In this document: positions 25,875 to 35,328 of the stretch, in pieces | How the letters are laid out: every line of letters begins with the position of its first letter | Numbering within the stretch: the stretch's first letter is position 1 | NCBI RefSeq assembly: GCF_017354985.1 | Contig: NZ_CP071501.1 | Coordinates: 4,007,001-4,071,000 of the forward strand | Length of the DNA: 64,000 bases | Source of the DNA: Shewanella cyperi | Lineage (GTDB): Bacteria; Pseudomonadota; Gammaproteobacteria; Enterobacterales; Shewanellaceae | Direction: 5' to 3' | Position numbers and translations under genes: made by a program | Notes under the pieces: generated by a model | Database searches by the model: none | What the model saw: the letters and a program-made list of their open reading frames with translations, nothing else | Told to the model about the DNA's origin: nothing

Positions 25875-28151
25875 ATGGAACTCACGCATAAATTCAAATT
25901 GTCGCTTTTGTCCTGTAGCCTGCTGCTTGCCGCATGCGGTGGCAGCGATGGCAAAGACCCGGAAGTTTCGGTTAACCAGGCGCCCACAGTCACCCTGGCC
26001 AATACGACTGTCAATGAAAAAGCCGAAGTCAATTTAAGCGCTTCAGCCACAGACACAGATGGAACAATAGCTTCTTTTCTCTGGGAAGTGACCAGCAGCC
26101 ATGATATCGCACTGACCGGCGCAGACACTGCTACCCCTAGCTTTACCGCTCCTGAGGTGGGGCTTGAGGGGGACACAGTAGCGCTAAAGGTGACAGTCAC
26201 AGACGACGACGGCGCCACCGCCAGCGCCAGCACTGAGGTCAAGGTTAACCCACTTACCCTTGCTTTTACCTTGCAAGGTATGGCCACCGATTCGCCTCTT
26301 GAAAACGCTCAGATTAAGGTCACCATAGGTGGGCGAGAGATCACTGTTGATGCTACTGCCGATGAAAATGGCAATTACAGCATTGAATTACTACTGGACG
26401 ATTCGGAAACCAATGCCTTTGTCACCATAGTGGCCATGGGGGTTGGTGAGCAAACCAATGCCGGTCTGATATCTTTGCTTGGCAGCGTGTCGGAACTCAA
26501 TCAACTTGCAGGTGCAGATGGCATAGTCAGTGCGGAAGATCATTTTGCTGTAAACGTCACCAACGTGACCACGGCCCAATATGCCTTGGCCAAACTGGCC
26601 AACAACAATGAACCCATCAGCAGCAGTGAGCAGTTCGCAACACTTTCTGCTAACCTGAATCCCGACGAAGTCCTGGCACTCGCCACAGCCATCAAGGTCG
26701 CCATAGACAAATCTGCCGACAACCCGGATTTGGGATTACCCGAGGGGATCAGTAATACCCTGGAATTAGTAGCCAATACGGAGCAAACCCAGGCCTACGT
26801 GGAAGATGTGCAACAAAGCACTGAATACGCAGATGCCCAGCAGGAAATCTTTGAAGACCCCAACTTGGTTGATACCCAATCGGCCTTTGTGGTGCCTGAG
26901 ACCTATTACCTGATGCCACAAAGCACATTGCACAGTGGAAGTGTATTGAAGTTCAAGGCGACCAATGCCGAAGGATCTACAGGCACTGGCACCCAAGGAG
27001 ATTCCCACTTTGATTGGAGCTTGGCTGAGGGTGTATTAACCCTGATTTATGATGGCAATCCACAAAGCGAGCGATTTTACATCAGCCGAGTAGTTGAGAA
27101 TCAAACACGCAATGTATTGGTGGAAACTGAGCCAGTGCGCACCGAAATACGGCGCTTGCAAAGTTCAGCAGACGGGGATCTGCTCGCGTTTACCGATGTA
27201 AAAAAATGGCATTTCCCCAATGGCGAATTTGAAGACGAAATCCAACAATCACATGCCAGTCTGACAGCCCTTAAGCCCAGTGCCATTAAGCCCATCAGTC
27301 ACAGTGGAGAGGGGCATATGATAGTACCCACAACAGAGGAGCACAGAGGAGATTCCTATATCAGTACCGAGGTTTTACACCTGGCTGCTGATGGCAGTGG
27401 CACTTTTGAATTCAGCCCAGACAGCTATAGCTGGCAGCTGGTTGACGGCCAAATGGTGCTGAGTTTCGGTGAAACCAAGGTGCGTTTTGTGCTGCTGGAT
27501 GATTCTCAGGCTCTGGACCGCTACGCCTTGGAAGTCAGTGACGATGGCATAAACTTTGACTGGGGTTACACCATTGGCCAGGGTAAATTGCTCACCCAAC
27601 CACCCGTTTGGGCCGTGGCCGATATTCCCGGCATTTACAGCTATGACAACGCCATATTTAATGGCGAGCCCAGTGCCTTCTGGCTTGAGCTCCATGAAAA
27701 CGGAGATGCCGAAACCATAAGTGCCGACGACTGGAACGGTGATGGCAAGCTTAATGACGAGGAGTTTTCCATCCAGTATGGCAGTTGGGAAGCGCGCAGC
27801 GATGGCGGCATTCGCATCCTGCGTACCATGGTCAAGGTACAGGATGACAACGGCGATATACATTACTCCTATAGCAACAGCTGCCGCCATCCGGAAGGCA
27901 ACTGCGTTACAGTCCATGATCGAACCTGGTCACTGCTGGGGCAAAAGGATGAGCAATACGGTGTGTTCCATACACACCATTACTACAGTGGTTATTACGA
28001 CAACGATACTCAGTACATGGACAACCGCACCCTGTTCAAGCTGGCCGAACGCCCACTTCCCTTACCCGAAAGCCTTAAGTCAGCACGTCAAACTAAAGTC
28101 ATGACAGCTGAGCAGGCAAAGATCGAGTTAAACAAGGCCCAATGGCACTAA
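25875..28151 (+). CDS. Large surface or periplasmic lipoprotein with PKD-like domain
   Basis: 758 residues. The lipoprotein signal ends in LLLAACGG, with the cysteine near residue 21. A PKD/REJ-like domain follows at about 30-130 (NQAPTVTLANTTVNE, ATDTDGTIASFLWEV, VTDDDGATASASTEV). From about 130 a carboxypeptidase-regulatory-like beta domain is likely (ITVDATADENGNYSIELLL). The last 400 residues are beta-rich, with repeated YYLMPQSTL and TFEFSPDSYSWQLVDG-like units, and I recognise no catalytic motif. ATG 25875 follows AAAAGGAATTTT; the frame upstream has no such support. It stands alone before a terminator. Confidence 0.85.
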   Translation: MELTHKFKLSLLSCSLLLAACGGSDGKDPEVSVNQAPTVTLANTTVNEKAEVNLSASATDTDGTIASFLWEVTSSHDIALTGADTATPSFTAPEVGLEGDTVALKVTVTDDDGATASASTEVKVNPLTLAFTLQGMATDSPLENAQIKVTIGGREITVDATADENGNYSIELLLDDSETNAFVTIVAMGVGEQTNAGLISLLGSVSELNQLAGADGIVSAEDHFAVNVTNVTTAQYALAKLANNNEPISSSEQFATLSANLNPDEVLALATAIKVAIDKSADNPDLGLPEGISNTLELVANTEQTQAYVEDVQQSTEYADAQQEIFEDPNLVDTQSAFVVPETYYLMPQSTLHSGSVLKFKATNAEGSTGTGTQGDSHFDWSLAEGVLTLIYDGNPQSERFYISRVVENQTRNVLVETEPVRTEIRRLQSSADGDLLAFTDVKKWHFPNGEFEDEIQQSHASLTALKPSAIKPISHSGEGHMIVPTTEEHRGDSYISTEVLHLAADGSGTFEFSPDSYSWQLVDGQMVLSFGETKVRFVLLDDSQALDRYALEVSDDGINFDWGYTIGQGKLLTQPPVWAVADIPGIYSYDNAIFNGEPSAFWLELHENGDAETISADDWNGDGKLNDEEFSIQYGSWEARSDGGIRILRTMVKVQDDNGDIHYSYSNSCRHPEGNCVTVHDRTWSLLGQKDEQYGVFHTHHYYSGYYDNDTQYMDNRTLFKLAERPLPLPESLKSARQTKVMTAEQAKIELNKAQWH

Positions 28152-28171
28152 CTCAAACCAGCCAAGCTTTT

Positions 28172-28198
28172 AGCCGCCTCTCTTTGGGCGGCTTTTTT
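28172..28198 (+). terminator. Terminator of the PKD lipoprotein gene
   Basis: GCCGCC / GGCGGC with an eight-base loop is followed by six T, 20 bases after the stop codon. Confidence 0.9.
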
Positions 28199-28253
28199 AT
28201 CATTCAAAGCCTTAACTATACTTGCTGCACCTGTTCGAAATCTCGGAACTCCA

Positions 28254-29102
28254 ATGCCGCCCCTGCGTTTAACCCTGCTCACCCTGCTGACCCTGTGTGC
28301 CTTTGCCGGCAATTCGCTGTTGTGCCGTGCCGCCCTGAGTCAAACCAGCATAGATGCCGCCAGTTTTACCAGCCTCAGGCTGATGTCCGGCGCCCTGATG
28401 CTGGGACTGATAGCCAGACTGAACAGGCAAGGTGCCCCGGGGCGCGGCAATTGGCTTTCCGGCCTAGCACTGTGGGTGTATGCCGCCGGCTTTTCCCTGT
28501 CTTATCTGCAACTGAGCACCGCCATGGGGGCCTTGATCCTGTTCGGCGCGGTGCAATTCACCATGATAGGAGTGGGGCTGGTACGTGGTGAGCGCCTGAC
28601 ACTGTACCAATGGCTGGGGCTGGTTCTGGCCTTTGGCGGCCTTGTCGGACTCTTGCTGCCTGGGCTGGCAGCGCCGCCACTGGTGGGCGCGCTGCTGATG
28701 CTCAGCGCGGGCATCGCCTGGGGCATCTATTCCTTGCGGGGCCGCAAAGGTGGCGATCCGCTGCGGGTTAACGCCGGAAATTTTCTCTATGCCCTGGTCC
28801 CCGCTCTGCTGTTCAGCCTTATCTGGCCCGGCGACACTTCTTGGGATTACCCCGGCATAGGATACGCCCTGGCCTCCGGCGCCCTGGCATCAGGAATAGG
28901 CTATGCCATCTGGTACCGGGTACTGCCCGAACTCAAAGCCAGTACCGCCGCCAGCGTACAGCTGAGCGTGCCCGTGCTGGCATCCCTCGGCGGCATAGTT
29001 TTTCTGGGGGAATCCCTGAGCCTGAGACTGGTACTGGCAAGCATCGCCATCCTCGGCGGCATATTGCTGGTCATTCTGGCCAGGACGGCAAGCAAATCCT
29101 GA
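28254..29102 (+). CDS. EamA/DMT-family transporter
   Basis: 282 residues with about ten hydrophobic segments in two repeated EamA halves (FAGNSLLCRAAL and GALLMLSAGIAWGIYSLRGRKGGDP). The family exports metabolites such as amino acids, but the substrate is unknown. The start at 28254 follows CGGAACTCCA. It is preceded by the lipoprotein terminator and lies 72 bases before the pirin gene, which may share its transcript. Confidence 0.9.
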   Translation: MPPLRLTLLTLLTLCAFAGNSLLCRAALSQTSIDAASFTSLRLMSGALMLGLIARLNRQGAPGRGNWLSGLALWVYAAGFSLSYLQLSTAMGALILFGAVQFTMIGVGLVRGERLTLYQWLGLVLAFGGLVGLLLPGLAAPPLVGALLMLSAGIAWGIYSLRGRKGGDPLRVNAGNFLYALVPALLFSLIWPGDTSWDYPGIGYALASGALASGIGYAIWYRVLPELKASTAASVQLSVPVLASLGGIVFLGESLSLRLVLASIAILGGILLVILARTASKS

Positions 29103-29174
29103 ATCCAGTGGGTATTTGCCAATAGCGCAGCTTTGAGTAAGGCTAAAGGTATCCCCTGGCAAACCGGAGTCAGC

Positions 29175-30113
29175 ATGAGTGAACGTCAATCCCCGCAATT
29201 TTATGGCGGCCCAAGAGAGTGCCCCAGTAACGAGGGGCGCAGGCAAATTCAGCGCATCCTGCCGAGGATCAGCGATGTGGGTGGTATTCCCGTGGCCCGC
29301 GCCATACCGCAGAAGGACAGGCGCCTGATTGGCCCCTGGTGCTTCCTCGACCATATAGGCCCGGTCACCGATGGCCCGGCACTGGACGTGGGTCCTCACC
29401 CCCATATAGGGCTGCAGACCTTCACCTGGATGCTGGAGGGGGAGATATTACACCGCGACAGCCTGGGCAGCGCCCAGGTTATAAGCCCGGGTCAGGTCAA
29501 CCTGATGACCGCCGGCTATGGCATAGCCCACACCGAAGAAGCCGTGCCGGGTCATCGCCGGGTACACGCGGCCCAGCTGTGGATTGCCTTGCCGCTGGCC
29601 CACAAGGATACCCAACCACGCTTCGATCATTACCCCTCACTGCCGCGCTGGACCGAGGTCGGGGTCGAATTTACCTTGCTGACCGGTCAATGGCTGGAAC
29701 ACCAGGCCCCCGTGCTGCACTTTTCCCCGATCCTCGGTATGGATCTGTATCTGCCCGCCACGGCAGAAACGCCGGTCAGCTTGTCGCTGCCTTTGCAACC
29801 CGGATTCGAATACGGCCTGATGCCGATGGAGGGCCAATTCAGCGTCGATGATGAGGCGTTCAGCGACAATCAGCTGGCCTATCTGGGATTGGGGCGGGAC
29901 TGTGTCGAACTGGAACTGCAGCCGGGTTGCCGCCTGCTGCTCTTGGGTGGCGAGCCCTTAAGCGATGCGGTCAGCATCTGGTGGAACTTTGTCGGCCACA
30001 GCAAGGAAGAAATCGCCGAAGCCCAGGCCCAGTGGCTGGCTGAAGATCCGCGCTTTGGCACAGTGCCGGGTTATAGGGGCAAACGCCTTGTGCCACCGCC
30101 GTTGCCCTGGTAG
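29175..30113 (+). CDS. Pirin-family protein
   Basis: 312 residues of the bicupin pirin fold. The metal-binding cupin motif is DVGPHPHIGLQTFTWMLEGE, with a later histidine in GYGIAHTEE. Bacterial pirins are iron proteins, and some act as quercetinases. GGAG stands six bases before ATG 29175; a TTG 14 codons earlier lacks this support. A bidirectional terminator follows. Confidence 0.92.
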   Translation: MSERQSPQFYGGPRECPSNEGRRQIQRILPRISDVGGIPVARAIPQKDRRLIGPWCFLDHIGPVTDGPALDVGPHPHIGLQTFTWMLEGEILHRDSLGSAQVISPGQVNLMTAGYGIAHTEEAVPGHRRVHAAQLWIALPLAHKDTQPRFDHYPSLPRWTEVGVEFTLLTGQWLEHQAPVLHFSPILGMDLYLPATAETPVSLSLPLQPGFEYGLMPMEGQFSVDDEAFSDNQLAYLGLGRDCVELELQPGCRLLLLGGEPLSDAVSIWWNFVGHSKEEIAEAQAQWLAEDPRFGTVPGYRGKRLVPPPLPW

Positions 30114-30175
30114 CGCCCCCTTATATGAAGGCCAAAACATGCACAGCCAGATACATGTGTAAGGAGATAGCTAGT

Positions 30176-30204
30176 AAAAGACCGCCATCAAGGCGGTCTT
30201 TTTT
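30176..30204. terminator. Bidirectional terminator between pirin and M13 peptidase genes
   Basis: AAAAGACCGCC / GGCGGTCTTTTTT forms a seven-base GC stem with A- and T-runs on the two sides. It can stop both convergent transcripts. Confidence 0.92.
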
Positions 30205-30222
30205 AATGGGTTAATCCAAGGA

Positions 30223-32307
30223 TTACCAAATCTTGACCCTGTCCTCGGGGGCCAGATACAGGGCATCACCGGGCTTAACGTTAAAGGCCTGGTACCAGGC
30301 ATCCAGGTTACGCACCGTCAGAGCGCGGTAGTTGCCGGGGGCGTGACCATCGGTGGCGATACGCTGGCGCATGGCCGGTTCGCGCATCTTGGTGGCCCAG
30401 GTCTGGGCATAGCCGATGAAGAAGCGCTGATCGCCGCTGAAGCCGTCGATCACCGGTGCTTCCTTGCCTTTGAGGGAGGCACGATACGCATCGTAAGCGG
30501 CCGCGAGACCAGCCACGTCAGCAATGTTCTCACCCAGGGTCAGCTTGCCGTTCACATGCAGATCCGGGAACGGCTGGTAAGCGTCGAACTGGCCTGCCAA
30601 GGCATTACCCTGCTGGGCAAAGTGATCAAAGTCTTCCTTGGTCCACCAGTTGCGCATGGCGCCTGTGCTGTCGAAGGCCGCACCGTTGTTGTCGAAGCTG
30701 TGGCTGATCTCATGGCCTATCACGGCACCTATGGCGCCATAGTTGTAGGCATCATCGGCATTGGGATCGAAGAAGGGTGGTTGCAGGATACCGGCCGGGA
30801 AGTTAAGCGCGTTTTGCACCGGCAGGTTGACCGCGTTCACTATCTGGGCCGTCATCCACCATTCGCCCTTGTCCTGGGGTTGACCTATCTTGGCCAGCTG
30901 GTGAGCATACTCGGCCTGCTGTCCGGCAATTTGGTTGGCATAGGCATTGCTGGCCTTGACCTTATAGTGGCCGTAGTCGCGCCAGTTGTCGGGATAACCC
31001 ACACTCACCACCAGGGATGCCACCTTGGCCAGGGCTTCCTGTTTGGTGGCTGGCGCCATCCAATCTATCTGCTCAACCCTGTTGTGGAAGGCGGCGATGA
31101 TCTGCTTGGTCATGTCGCTGACCTTGGCCTTGGCCGAGGCAGGGAAATACTTGTCCACATAGGCCTTGCCGACCGCATCGCCCAAATAGTCATCCAGGGC
31201 GCTGAGGGCGCGCTTGTCACGACTGCGCTGCTGTGGGGTACCGGACAGGGTGGTACCATAGAAGTCAAAGTGGGCCTGATCCACAGCCGTAGGCAGCACG
31301 TCTGCATGGCTGTTGATCTGATGGAATGCCAGCCAATCCTGCCAGGATTGCAGTGGCTCGGACGCCACCAGGGCCGACAGGGCCGTGATGGCCGGAGCGT
31401 GATAGGCGGCAAAGCGACCCTGCTTGCCCAGCTGCGCCGCCGTCATAAAGGCCTGCCAGTCGATACCGGGTGCCTTGGCATCAAAGTCAGCACGACTCCA
31501 GATGGCCGACGACTTGCTGAAATCTTCGCTGTCTTCGCGGCTGACATGGGCCTGGGCAATCTTCAGCTCCAGGGCATAAATCCGTTTGGCACGGGCCTCG
31601 GCATCCTCCATACCCGCGGTCTGCAGCAATTTGGCGATATAAGCCTGGTAGGCGGTGCGGATCTCCTGCATCTTGGGATCGTCGGACAGATAGTATTCCC
31701 TCTCTGGCAGACCCAGACCACCCTGCAACATGTAGGGCAAGACTTCGCCCGGCGTTGACAGGCCCTGGGTTACAAAGATCCCGAACAGGTTTTCGGTGAA
31801 GTAGTTGGTGGCATTGAGTGGGTCCACATCGGCGCGCAGGTTGGCGCCCAGGGCTGCCGACAGCTCGGCCTTGTTGCTGATGGCCGCAAAGCGGGCCAGA
31901 TCGGCCTGCACCGGCTTCATACCGGCGGCATCGATGGCGGCCGTGTCCAGATAAGCATGGTAAAAATCGGCGATGCGGGCATTGTCACTGCCGGGGGCAT
32001 GCTTGGCCTTAACCAGCGCATCTATAAGCTCGGCCTTGTGCTTTTCTGTCTCCAGGAAAGCCACCAGGAATGCGCCTGTGCTGGAGCGATCATCCGGGAT
32101 CTTGGTGGTTTTCATCCACTCGCCATTGGCGTAGTTATAAAAATCATCACCGGGCTTTTTCGATAAATCCATGGCCTGCAAATTAATACCTGCCAGGCTT
32201 TGGCTTGCCATGGCATTGACCGGCGTTTGTGCCTGGCTTGGGATGGCAGCAACGCCCCCCAATACTGTTGCGCCTGTCAGCAAGGCCGCTGCGATACGGT
32301 TCAACAT
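30223..32307 (-). CDS. Secreted M13-family zinc metallopeptidase (PepO/neprilysin type)
   Basis: 694 residues with a signal peptide ending near SQA-QTPV. The zinc site HEISH lies near residue 532 (GAVIGHEISHSFDN) and the third ligand motif ENIADVAG about 57 residues on. NAFYNP-like substrate residues appear as FDPNADDAYNYGA. The C-terminus is KIW, usual for the family. It cleaves oligopeptides in the periplasm or outside the cell. AAAGGA precedes the ATG. Confidence 0.95.
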   Translation of the reverse strand: MLNRIAAALLTGATVLGGVAAIPSQAQTPVNAMASQSLAGINLQAMDLSKKPGDDFYNYANGEWMKTTKIPDDRSSTGAFLVAFLETEKHKAELIDALVKAKHAPGSDNARIADFYHAYLDTAAIDAAGMKPVQADLARFAAISNKAELSAALGANLRADVDPLNATNYFTENLFGIFVTQGLSTPGEVLPYMLQGGLGLPEREYYLSDDPKMQEIRTAYQAYIAKLLQTAGMEDAEARAKRIYALELKIAQAHVSREDSEDFSKSSAIWSRADFDAKAPGIDWQAFMTAAQLGKQGRFAAYHAPAITALSALVASEPLQSWQDWLAFHQINSHADVLPTAVDQAHFDFYGTTLSGTPQQRSRDKRALSALDDYLGDAVGKAYVDKYFPASAKAKVSDMTKQIIAAFHNRVEQIDWMAPATKQEALAKVASLVVSVGYPDNWRDYGHYKVKASNAYANQIAGQQAEYAHQLAKIGQPQDKGEWWMTAQIVNAVNLPVQNALNFPAGILQPPFFDPNADDAYNYGAIGAVIGHEISHSFDNNGAAFDSTGAMRNWWTKEDFDHFAQQGNALAGQFDAYQPFPDLHVNGKLTLGENIADVAGLAAAYDAYRASLKGKEAPVIDGFSGDQRFFIGYAQTWATKMREPAMRQRIATDGHAPGNYRALTVRNLDAWYQAFNVKPGDALYLAPEDRVKIW

Positions 32308-32512
32308 CTGTAGTTCCTTTTATCGTTATATTTCAACTTATATTGCAAGAGTCGACAACGCAGAAAAGTCTACTCCATTGTCGGCAGGGAGCTGCAAACA
32401 AAAATGTGTATTTATGTGTTGAATATGGCCTTGGCAGCCAGGACGAACTCAGCAGCGTCATTCAATTATGGGAGTTACCAGAGGGCGCGCGTCCAAACAT
32501 CCAAATGCGCAT

Positions 32513-32544
32513 CAGCTGCCCGACCGCACCAGGCCGGGCAGCTG
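32513..32544. repeat. Ten-base-pair inverted repeat after the DUF2235-PilZ gene
   Basis: CAGCTGCCCG / CGGGCAGCTG with a 12-base spacer lies five bases past the stop at 32549. No T-run follows on either strand, so it is either a weak terminator or an RNA-stabilising 3' hairpin. Confidence 0.55.
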
Positions 32545-32548
32545 TAGA

Positions 32549-33847
32549 TCAGGCTGCAAATCTCAAACCATAGCTGGCACCATTTTTCCAGACGCACCTA
32601 GCCTTGGTTGGACCTGTCAATTCACTGTCCAGTGACAGCCTGTCACCTACCAGCAGATCGCCCTGATACTGAATACGGGCGCCTTCTTTGCTGAAGTCCA
32701 GCAATTGGCAACTGGCATCCATCTTATCCTTGTGCAGCATGGCCTGGATGTGGCCACCCTTGAAACGCTCCTGAGCTCGGCGATCTGCCTCGCGGGTATT
32801 TTGCACATCTGACTTGGCAACGGCCTCTTCATGCTGTGGCACTTCCGACTCGCTAACCAATTCAGGATTGCCAGGCATGTATGTGCCTTCGGCCATACGC
32901 TGCTTGACACTGGCATGAAGACTGACATTGATGGGTGAACTTTGGGGATCACCGTAAACCTGCCGCAATTCGGGTTTGGCGCCCAATTTTTCCAACATTC
33001 GGTAACTCCAGGAATAGGAGTTGTGGGCAGTCATCTTGAGATCCGGTTTGCAATGGTGAGCCAAATAGTGCTCATCAAAGTCCAGCCCCAGAGCTTGCGC
33101 CTTATTCACCATCCATTGCAATGGCATATCGGACAACCCGGACTCTTCATAGCCACCGGTCACATCGGCATGGGCGCCGACAAACCAGCACTGCTCAATG
33201 TGTTGCTTGTCGAGCTGGGAGCCGGCCCACAGATCCGGCTGATAATTGTGTCGCCTTTCATCCAGGGCCAGGGCTTGAAAAGCATTATTCACCGAGGGAC
33301 TGATTTGGGTATCGTAAAAGCCAATCCAACTGCGGGTTAAACGATTAAGCAGCGGCAGCGGCGCACCACGGGCACCGACGGAATCGAACACCCCCAACAT
33401 GCGTATGTCGGGACGAATATTGCCTTCATAGTGGGTGGCGGTGCGCTTGTGTTCCGGCGTGCGGTAATAGCGGTAAATTTTCGACAGCTTGCCTAAATCT
33501 TCTCTGGCCACCAGACCGACCGCATCAATCAGGCCTGTCAGCGCCCTGGCAGTATGGGCCCCGCGGCTGGCGCCGAAAACATACACCTCATCGCCCGGTT
33601 GATAGTTGTGGACAATAAAACGGTATGCATTCAGCACATTGCGCTTCATGCCATAACCCAAGGTGCCGGCAATCAATCTACTGATGGGATTGATACCCAG
33701 CCCCTGATCGTAAAACACCACCTGATGTTTGCCATCGGCTGCGATGGGCCTGATGGCTCGAACCATTTTCACCGCATTGGTCGGATTCTCATCCGGCGCA
33801 TTCCAGGTCCCGTCACAACAGATGACGATGCGTTTGGCCGCGTTCAT
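32549..33847 (-). CDS. DUF2235 alpha/beta-hydrolase fused to a c-di-GMP-binding PilZ domain
   Basis: 432 residues. Residues 1-320 are a DUF2235 hydrolase as in Tle1-type phospholipases: VICCDGTWN at the start, nucleophile Ser94 in GASRG, VFDSVG with Asp155, and FVGAHADVTGGY with His226. After a charged linker (320-352), residues 355-430 form a PilZ domain holding both c-di-GMP signatures, RAQER (357-361) and DFSKEG (384-389). It should therefore be a lipase or esterase sensitive to c-di-GMP. There is no signal peptide. The ATG follows GGAAGGAGT. A GGDEF gene lies 143 bases upstream on the same strand. Substrate and location are unknown. Confidence 0.88.
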   Translation of the reverse strand: MNAAKRIVICCDGTWNAPDENPTNAVKMVRAIRPIAADGKHQVVFYDQGLGINPISRLIAGTLGYGMKRNVLNAYRFIVHNYQPGDEVYVFGASRGAHTARALTGLIDAVGLVAREDLGKLSKIYRYYRTPEHKRTATHYEGNIRPDIRMLGVFDSVGARGAPLPLLNRLTRSWIGFYDTQISPSVNNAFQALALDERRHNYQPDLWAGSQLDKQHIEQCWFVGAHADVTGGYEESGLSDMPLQWMVNKAQALGLDFDEHYLAHHCKPDLKMTAHNSYSWSYRMLEKLGAKPELRQVYGDPQSSPINVSLHASVKQRMAEGTYMPGNPELVSESEVPQHEEAVAKSDVQNTREADRRAQERFKGGHIQAMLHKDKMDASCQLLDFSKEGARIQYQGDLLVGDRLSLDSELTGPTKARCVWKNGASYGLRFAA

Positions 33848-33911
33848 AGTTACACTCCTTCCACAGGGAAATAGCAGCAAGCCTCGACATTGGCGCCGAT
33901 ACAGTGGAATG

Positions 33912-33917
33912 AGTATA
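33912..33917 (-). promoter_or_regulatory. Candidate -10 box of the DUF2235-PilZ gene
   Basis: On the minus strand TATACT lies about 65 bases before the start codon at 33847. The -35 region is poor. It suggests the hydrolase can be expressed apart from the GGDEF gene upstream. Confidence 0.35.
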
Positions 33918-33990
33918 GTTGAACATTGATTAAAAAGTGACCAGGCCTGACGATGTAAAAGCAGGCTCAAGCCCTATGATTGCTGGTGTC

Positions 33991-35151
33991 TCAGTGCGAT
34001 CTTGGATCTGAATCGCAAAATTTATAGCCCCGCTTTCCGGCTTGCTTTATTTGGTACATGGCCGCGTCGGCCTGCTCTATTAGTTGCTTTAATTCATTGC
34101 CGTTTTCTGGGTACAGACTGATACCTATACTGGCCCCCAGGCTGTAAGCTTTGTTGCCAATCACAACATCCTCAGCCAACTGAGTCACCAACTTATTGGC
34201 CACCTCCTGTACCTGGGCATGGTTTTCCAACTGCGTGGCTATGATGATAAATTCATCACCGCCGATCCGGGCGCAAATATCTGTGCTTCGGGTACTGCTC
34301 CTGAGCCGCTCCGCCACCACCTTCAACACTTCATCTCCGGTACCGTGGCCCGCCTTGTCGTTGATGGGTTTGAAATTGTCCAGATCGATATAAAAAATGG
34401 CCATTAATTGGTGGGGCCGGTTTGCCAACAGCACGGCTTTCTCAAAAATATTGTGCAAATACCTTTTGTTTTTGAGTCCGGTAAGGGGATCGTGGTGGGC
34501 CAGCTCCAATGCTTTTTCCTCTGCATCCAGCAAGCGCTTTTGCAAGCTGAACAAAATGGCGGCCAAGAGTGCCAGATACAACACCAGAGTCAGACCTGTG
34601 CCAATCATAAATCCCGGTAACTGCCAGCTTGGCATCAGATACATCAGGGGGTAGGACAGCCAGTGCAGCGTCAACAAGGCCGCTGCCACAGCTGCCGCGG
34701 TCATGAAAACAATTGGCATCATTTGTCTGTGCTTCACAATGACAAATGCAAAGCAGCCAAGGTACACCAGGTTAAAGATCACCAAGCTGGCTCGCCCGGC
34801 CCACAAGGGTATGTCGGTCAGCAACACCAACAACAGCCACAGCTCTGCCGCCAAGGTACCTGCCCACAGCCAAACCTGCCCGGGCTTCAAACCATAAAAC
34901 TGCAGCACACCAGCCACCAGCAGCGCTTTTTCCAGCACAATCAAAGCAGCATAACTAACTAAGGTAAGTTCGAGATTTGATTGCTGTGCGTGCAGTAGCA
35001 AAGACAGCCGCGCCAACAGTGCGAAGAAGATAGCTGCTGCCCACAGCCTGGCACCGTCATTGGTTCTGGGTATCCGACTGACCAGGATAAACAAAATACA
35101 AATGACGAAGTAAATGGTGGAGCCAACGGTATGTTCTATTTGGTAAAACAT
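33991..35151 (-). CDS. Membrane diguanylate cyclase (GGDEF), next to the PilZ hydrolase
   Basis: 386 residues. Six or seven membrane segments occupy 1-203, then a short helical linker leads to a GGDEF domain with the active site GGDEF at 297-301 and an intact I-site RSTD at 288-291. It should make c-di-GMP with product feedback. No named sensory domain is seen in the membrane part. It is transcribed toward the DUF2235-PilZ gene with a 143-base gap and could supply its ligand locally. Confidence 0.92.
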   Translation of the reverse strand: MFYQIEHTVGSTIYFVICILFILVSRIPRTNDGARLWAAAIFFALLARLSLLLHAQQSNLELTLVSYAALIVLEKALLVAGVLQFYGLKPGQVWLWAGTLAAELWLLLVLLTDIPLWAGRASLVIFNLVYLGCFAFVIVKHRQMMPIVFMTAAAVAAALLTLHWLSYPLMYLMPSWQLPGFMIGTGLTLVLYLALLAAILFSLQKRLLDAEEKALELAHHDPLTGLKNKRYLHNIFEKAVLLANRPHQLMAIFYIDLDNFKPINDKAGHGTGDEVLKVVAERLRSSTRSTDICARIGGDEFIIIATQLENHAQVQEVANKLVTQLAEDVVIGNKAYSLGASIGISLYPENGNELKQLIEQADAAMYQIKQAGKRGYKFCDSDPRSH

Positions 35152-35328
35152 AACACCTTGCTGCCGCTGATTATGAAAGGGGTGACCTTGCCGATCGCAA
35201 ACGTATCCCGAAGAGTATAGACCCCTCCCGGGATCTGTTCATAAGTCACGGCATCGGGAAAGGTTGGCGAGTATGGATAGCCGGCACAGTTAATTCACAG
35301 TACCGGCCTCAAGGTGAAAGGATGGAGA

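Noticed and set aside
30343..31758. 471-codon plus-strand open frame
   Set aside because: It is antisense to the M13 peptidase and shows no protein-like features.
32549..33847. DUF2235 gene as a type VI secretion effector
   Set aside because: There is no VgrG, PAAR, adaptor or immunity gene nearby, and the C-terminal PilZ domain points to c-di-GMP regulation instead.
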